DNA of 48,685 bases from positions 1 to 48,685 of the forward strand of contig NZ_FOTL01000012.1 in NCBI RefSeq assembly GCF_900114585.1, given 5' to 3'. The DNA is from Methanobrevibacter olleyae. Lineage in GTDB: Archaea > Methanobacteriota > Methanobacteria > Methanobacteriales > Methanobacteriaceae. How positions within the stretch are numbered: the stretch's first letter is position 1; each line of letters begins with the position of its first letter. Made by a program: the position numbers and the translations under genes. This document shows, piece after piece, positions 45,464 to 48,685 of the stretch. Under the pieces are notes generated by a model. The model made no database searches, was not told the DNA's origin, and was given only the letters and a program-made list of their open reading frames with translations.

Positions 45464-47077
45464 TTAATATCCTAAAATGTCTTTTAGCACATCTGAAGCT
45501 GGATCCATACCTTGTGCCCCAATTAATAATACCAAATCATCTTTATCTACTTTTTCCATAATAAACCCTAATGCATCATATAATTTTTCAAAGTGTATAT
45601 ATTTTATATTTTCATTATCTAAATTAGATAAAAATATTTCTTTTTCAAAGTCTTCAACAAAATTTAAATGATCTACTAAATCTACACTTGAAGATAATAT
45701 TAAATTAATTTTTCTATCATTTTCATTATTTAATTCATTTATAACCTCAGTTAAAGCCTTAGAATTAAAACCATTTAATGTTTCACCACGAGAGCCTCTG
45801 ATTGCACAAGCAACATAAAGTTCTTTTTTATTTAATTCATTTGCAAGTTTAGATGCAGCTTTAACTGTTGCTTTAATGCCATCAGGATTATGTGCAAAAT
45901 CATCGATTACAATAGGTTCCTCATAAAGACATGTAAATCTCCTTTTTAAAGGCATATAAGATTTAACACCTTTAACAATATCTTCTATTGGAATATCTAA
46001 AGATATACACGCTGAAATAGCTGATAAGATATTACGAATAAAATGATTTCCAGTAAATGGAAGCTCTTCATATTTTAAAATAGTCTTTCCACCATAGATA
46101 ATGGCCTTTTCTTCACTATCAAAATAAATCTTCTTATCATTTTTAACTTCAAAGCCTTCAATAGCTACTTTATCCATTGAAGTAAAGTAAGTATCAACAC
46201 CAGGATTAGCAAAATCTTTCATAGCAAAAACATTTTCATCATCAAAATTAAGAACCACTCCTCCCTTATTTGTGGCTTTAACAACCCCGGATATTTCTTC
46301 AAAAACTTCTTCAATTGAGTTTACAAGTCCAATATGATCCATTGCAACATTTGTAACAACTCCAATATCCGGATTAATTGCAGAAGACATGATTAAAGCA
46401 TGATTTTTCATTAAGTCAGTTCCCCAACCTTGTACTTCAGAAACTTCAATAACTAAATAATCAAATATTTTTTTATTTGGAATATCACAAATAAAGTTAA
46501 ATAATCTTGGATTTACTCCTTGATTTTCTAAAACTTCCTCAGAAATTAATTTAGCAACCATTGGATCAATTAGAGTATTAAATTCAGATTTTGCATCTGT
46601 ATTTGTAAACACATTATATCCGGCATTTGATAAAATATGATAAATTAAATGAGAGCTTGTTGATTTGCCATTTGTTCCACTAATAACAACTCTTTTAGAA
46701 TCTGGAACTAAATTATCAATCGTCCATCTTAGGGCAAATGCATTAGCAAATTCAATCCTTTCTACAACAATAACTGGAAAATGAAGTTTTTCTGCCATTT
46801 CTAATGCATCTTCTTTAGGATTTAAAGTGATTAAACAAGCTACATTTTTATCATTTGCTATTTCAACACCTTTTCCATTAATCCAATGTCTTATTACAAT
46901 ATCCCCTTCTTGAGCTTCATTTAAAGTTTCAAATATTCCTGTAAACCCAGTAGAAGGTTTATAATCATTAGATCCATAGATTACCCCTCCAATTGAATCT
47001 GCAAGTTGATTAATAGAAAAGGTATTTAAAGAAGATACAGAATCTGCTAATTCATTTAAAAAATATGGTTTTGACAT
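45464..47077 (-). CDS. Mur ligase family enzyme (pseudomurein synthesis)
   Basis: An ATP-dependent amide ligase of 537 residues with the three-domain Mur layout. N-terminal domain about 1-125; central ATPase about 130-370 with the P-loop VVISGTNGKSTSSH, a conserved Glu in EVSEVQGWG and SSAINPDIGVVTNVAMDHIG; C-terminal domain from about 380 with FTCLYEEPIVIDDFAHNPDGIKAT, as in MurC/MurE. In Methanobacteriales such enzymes build the peptide part of pseudomurein. It follows mraY-like 90 bp downstream on the same strand, supporting the same pathway. Which residue it adds is not readable. Confidence 0.85.
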   Translation of the reverse strand: MSKPYFLNELADSVSSLNTFSINQLADSIGGVIYGSNDYKPSTGFTGIFETLNEAQEGDIVIRHWINGKGVEIANDKNVACLITLNPKEDALEMAEKLHFPVIVVERIEFANAFALRWTIDNLVPDSKRVVISGTNGKSTSSHLIYHILSNAGYNVFTNTDAKSEFNTLIDPMVAKLISEEVLENQGVNPRLFNFICDIPNKKIFDYLVIEVSEVQGWGTDLMKNHALIMSSAINPDIGVVTNVAMDHIGLVNSIEEVFEEISGVVKATNKGGVVLNFDDENVFAMKDFANPGVDTYFTSMDKVAIEGFEVKNDKKIYFDSEEKAIIYGGKTILKYEELPFTGNHFIRNILSAISACISLDIPIEDIVKGVKSYMPLKRRFTCLYEEPIVIDDFAHNPDGIKATVKAASKLANELNKKELYVACAIRGSRGETLNGFNSKALTEVINELNNENDRKINLILSSSVDLVDHLNFVEDFEKEIFLSNLDNENIKYIHFEKLYDALGFIMEKVDKDDLVLLIGAQGMDPASDVLKDILGY

Positions 47078-47167
47078 TTTTATCCCCTAATCTCATTAAT
47101 TAAAAAATTAATTTAAGAATAAAATAAATTGTATAAAGTTAAATAAAAATAATTTTTGCTAATTAAA

Positions 47168-48241
47168 TTAAGCAAATATAAAGTATTTAGTAGCTAAACC
47201 AATTAGACATACAACTACAGTTAACAACCAATAGCTTAAAACAATTTTAACTTCAGATATTCCTTTATAATTTAAGGTATGATGTAAAGGTTCTACAGCT
47301 AAAGTAATTATATGAACCCTGTGCATTAAACTTATAATAGTTGATACAATTGGTACAGCTAAAGCAAGTACAGCAAAGTAAGGCATATCAGTTAAGAATG
47401 CCGCTGCTGCATAACCTGTTCCTAAAACAAATGAACCAGTATCCCCCATAAATATTGAAGCAGGATATCTATTAAACACTAAAAACCCAAGACAAATTGC
47501 GGTTAAAAGTCCGAAGGGATAAAGTGCTGTAGGATTTCCAAATATATAGCCATAAATACAACAAGCAAATGATGCAATAGCTATTATACCTGCAGCTAAA
47601 CCATCCATACCGTCAATAAGGTTTACTGCATTAATTGCACCTAAAACACCAATGATTATAACAGGATATGCTAAAAGACCTAAAGTAAATCCTCCACAAC
47701 TAGCTACAACACCTGTTAAAGCTAAGAATAAGCCCGGCAATAATTGTACAATGATTTTTACTCCTTCACCAGGTTCATATTTAATTGGAATTTCAGCAAC
47801 AATTTCTAATTTGGCCTCTTCCACTAAGCTAGTTAGTTCTTGTTTAGCTTTATCAGTAGTTATTCTTGCTTCTTCACCAACTCCCAAATTCAGCAAACCT
47901 ATAGGAACAGCAGAATCACTAATATTTTTAACTACTTTTTGATATTCTTTTACTCTAAGACCTAGTAAATCATCAAGTAATCCCATTACTCCACCAGTAA
48001 GCATGATAAATGAAATGATTAAAATATCTGTGTTTTTATAATATAATGAAAGAATAAGTAAAATAGTAAATAAGAAAGCTATACCTCCCATTGTAGGAGT
48101 ACCTGCTTTATGTCTATGTTCACTTACAATAGGATTATCAGATAAATCTGCATCCTTTAAAGCTTTCCTTACAAACCAAGTAAATATAACAGTTCCAAAG
48201 AAAGTTATAAAAAACATTATTATAATATTCGTTAAATCCAT
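47168..48241 (-). CDS. MraY-like phosphoglycosyl transferase (pseudomurein)
   Basis: A membrane enzyme of about 357 residues and ten helices that transfers a sugar-peptide phosphate to undecaprenyl phosphate. Signature residues are the HRHKAGTPTMGG motif, DDLLGLR after helix 3, NLIDGMDGLAAG, the catalytic PASIFMGDTGSFVLG and the PLHHTLNYKG His cluster. An insertion of about 60 residues, about 105-160, lies in a loop (KAKQELTSLVEEAKLEI). It is the first gene of a pair with the Mur ligase. The start is ATG 48241 just after GTGATGA; earlier in-frame ATG and GTG overlap that site. Confidence 0.87.
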   Translation of the reverse strand: MDLTNIIIMFFITFFGTVIFTWFVRKALKDADLSDNPIVSEHRHKAGTPTMGGIAFLFTILLILSLYYKNTDILIISFIMLTGGVMGLLDDLLGLRVKEYQKVVKNISDSAVPIGLLNLGVGEEARITTDKAKQELTSLVEEAKLEIVAEIPIKYEPGEGVKIIVQLLPGLFLALTGVVASCGGFTLGLLAYPVIIIGVLGAINAVNLIDGMDGLAAGIIAIASFACCIYGYIFGNPTALYPFGLLTAICLGFLVFNRYPASIFMGDTGSFVLGTGYAAAAFLTDMPYFAVLALAVPIVSTIISLMHRVHIITLAVEPLHHTLNYKGISEVKIVLSYWLLTVVVCLIGLATKYFIFA

Positions 48242-48397
48242 ATTCATCACACTTAATTCTTAAAAAAATCTTTTAATTATACAAAATAGGTAAACAATAA
48301 AAAAATTAAATAATCTACCAAATTGTATTATAATATAATATAATATTTTATAGTTATCCTTATATTTAAATTTTTATTTATATATAAAAGGGCTCTT

Positions 48398-48685
48398 TCA
48401 AAAACTTTGTTGATGAACTTGATTAAGTTTTCGATTTTCATTCCAAATCAAATCTCTGCGATAAATTCTCTTTAAAACACCACGAATAGTCTTAAAAGTT
48501 CTTTTTCTTGATTTAGGCATAGTTTTTTGAAAAGCATTTTCAAGCTTATTAGTTGTTCTCTCAATTTTCTTATCTTTTAAATGATAAATAAAGCTTTTAT
48601 ACCTAGAAACAATAAATTTTCTTATAATTTCATAAATAACATTATGAAATTCATTTTTACGATAAATTAAACCTTGTAATTCTTT
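48398..48685 (-). CDS. Transposase C-terminal part (runs off the right edge)
   Basis: 96 codons open to the window edge, ending at TGA 48398. The end reads IERTTNKLENAFQKTMPKS and RTFKTIRGVLKRIYRRDL; the R-T-T-N-x-x-E motif is typical of the tail of DDE/MULE-type transposases. The bases just downstream, GGGCTCTTTCAAAAACTTTG (48390-48409), look like an IS terminal inverted repeat, so this edge is likely a true insertion end. It is a different family from the left-edge transposase. Confidence 0.65.
   Translation of the reverse strand, partial: KELQGLIYRKNEFHNVIYEIIRKFIVSRYKSFIYHLKDKKIERTTNKLENAFQKTMPKSRKRTFKTIRGVLKRIYRRDLIWNENRKLNQVHQQSF

Noticed and set aside
47652-47942. Plus-strand frame opposite the MraY-like gene
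   Set aside because: An antisense shadow of conserved MraY codons.

Overview
The window is very AT-rich and reads as a methanogenic archaeon of the order Methanobacteriales, most likely Methanobrevibacter. The evidence is a methanofuran biosynthesis enzyme (MfnB), the archaeal type of riboflavin synthase, deoxyhypusine synthase, MraY-like and Mur-ligase-like pseudomurein enzymes, CbiZ, and several giant secreted adhesin-like proteins. Starts are preceded by GGAGG or GGTGAT-type ribosome binding sites, and TTG starts are frequent. Nearly all genes lie on the minus strand.

Layout. Both edges are cut by C-terminal parts of two different transposases (1-339 and 48398-48685). From 0.5 to 7.5 kb there are housekeeping genes: guaB, mfnB, a LUD-domain/CCG-domain iron-sulfur pair, a GT2 glycosyltransferase with a DUF2304 membrane partner, and ribC. 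From 7.8 to 11 kb there is an accessory island: a frameshifted PIN nuclease behind two small unknown genes, a decayed VapC-like PIN remnant and a TPR protein. From 11.5 to 20.1 kb there is a cobalt/corrinoid and vitamin-transport region: an orphan CbiO ATPase, a thioester-domain-like surface protein, CbiZ, an MNT antitoxin with a decayed HEPN toxin, and a complete ECF transporter transcribed in the order T, AA', S. From 20.7 to 31.6 kb there is a surface region: two giant adhesin-like proteins and an ExbB/TolQ-like, multi-TM and DUF2149 operon, with a second, truncated ExbB copy. From 31.8 to 40 kb there are a TagF-like glycerophosphotransferase, pyrF, a membrane protein, deoxyhypusine synthase, a winged-helix/CBS regulator, hisG, a dUTPase/dCTP-deaminase family protein and a CapA-like protein. 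From 40.4 to 48.7 kb there are a PMP-repeat adhesin, a 4-oxalocrotonate tautomerase, a protein joining a HEPN-like DUF4145 domain to three AP2-like domains, and the pseudomurein pair Mur ligase plus MraY.

How it works together. The MraY and Mur ligase genes build pseudomurein precursors, while TagF-like, GT2/DUF2304 and CapA proteins plausibly decorate the envelope. The adhesins sit on that wall, and the ExbB/DUF2149 module may energise something at the surface. CbiO, CbiZ and the ECF transporter fit cobalt and corrinoid acquisition, although the ECF substrate is inferred.

Most notable signals. (1) Short tandem duplications of 24-50 bp sit just 3' of genes throughout, sometimes copying the stop codon. 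(2) An ATT start codon is supported for cbiO and possible for the DUF2304 gene. (3) Several toxin-type genes (PIN, VapC-like, HEPN) are broken. (4) The HEPN-AP2 fusion and the three-gene PIN cassette are candidates for undescribed systems. (5) An ExbB/adhesin locus is bounded by about 410-bp direct repeats. No tRNA, rRNA or CRISPR array was seen.
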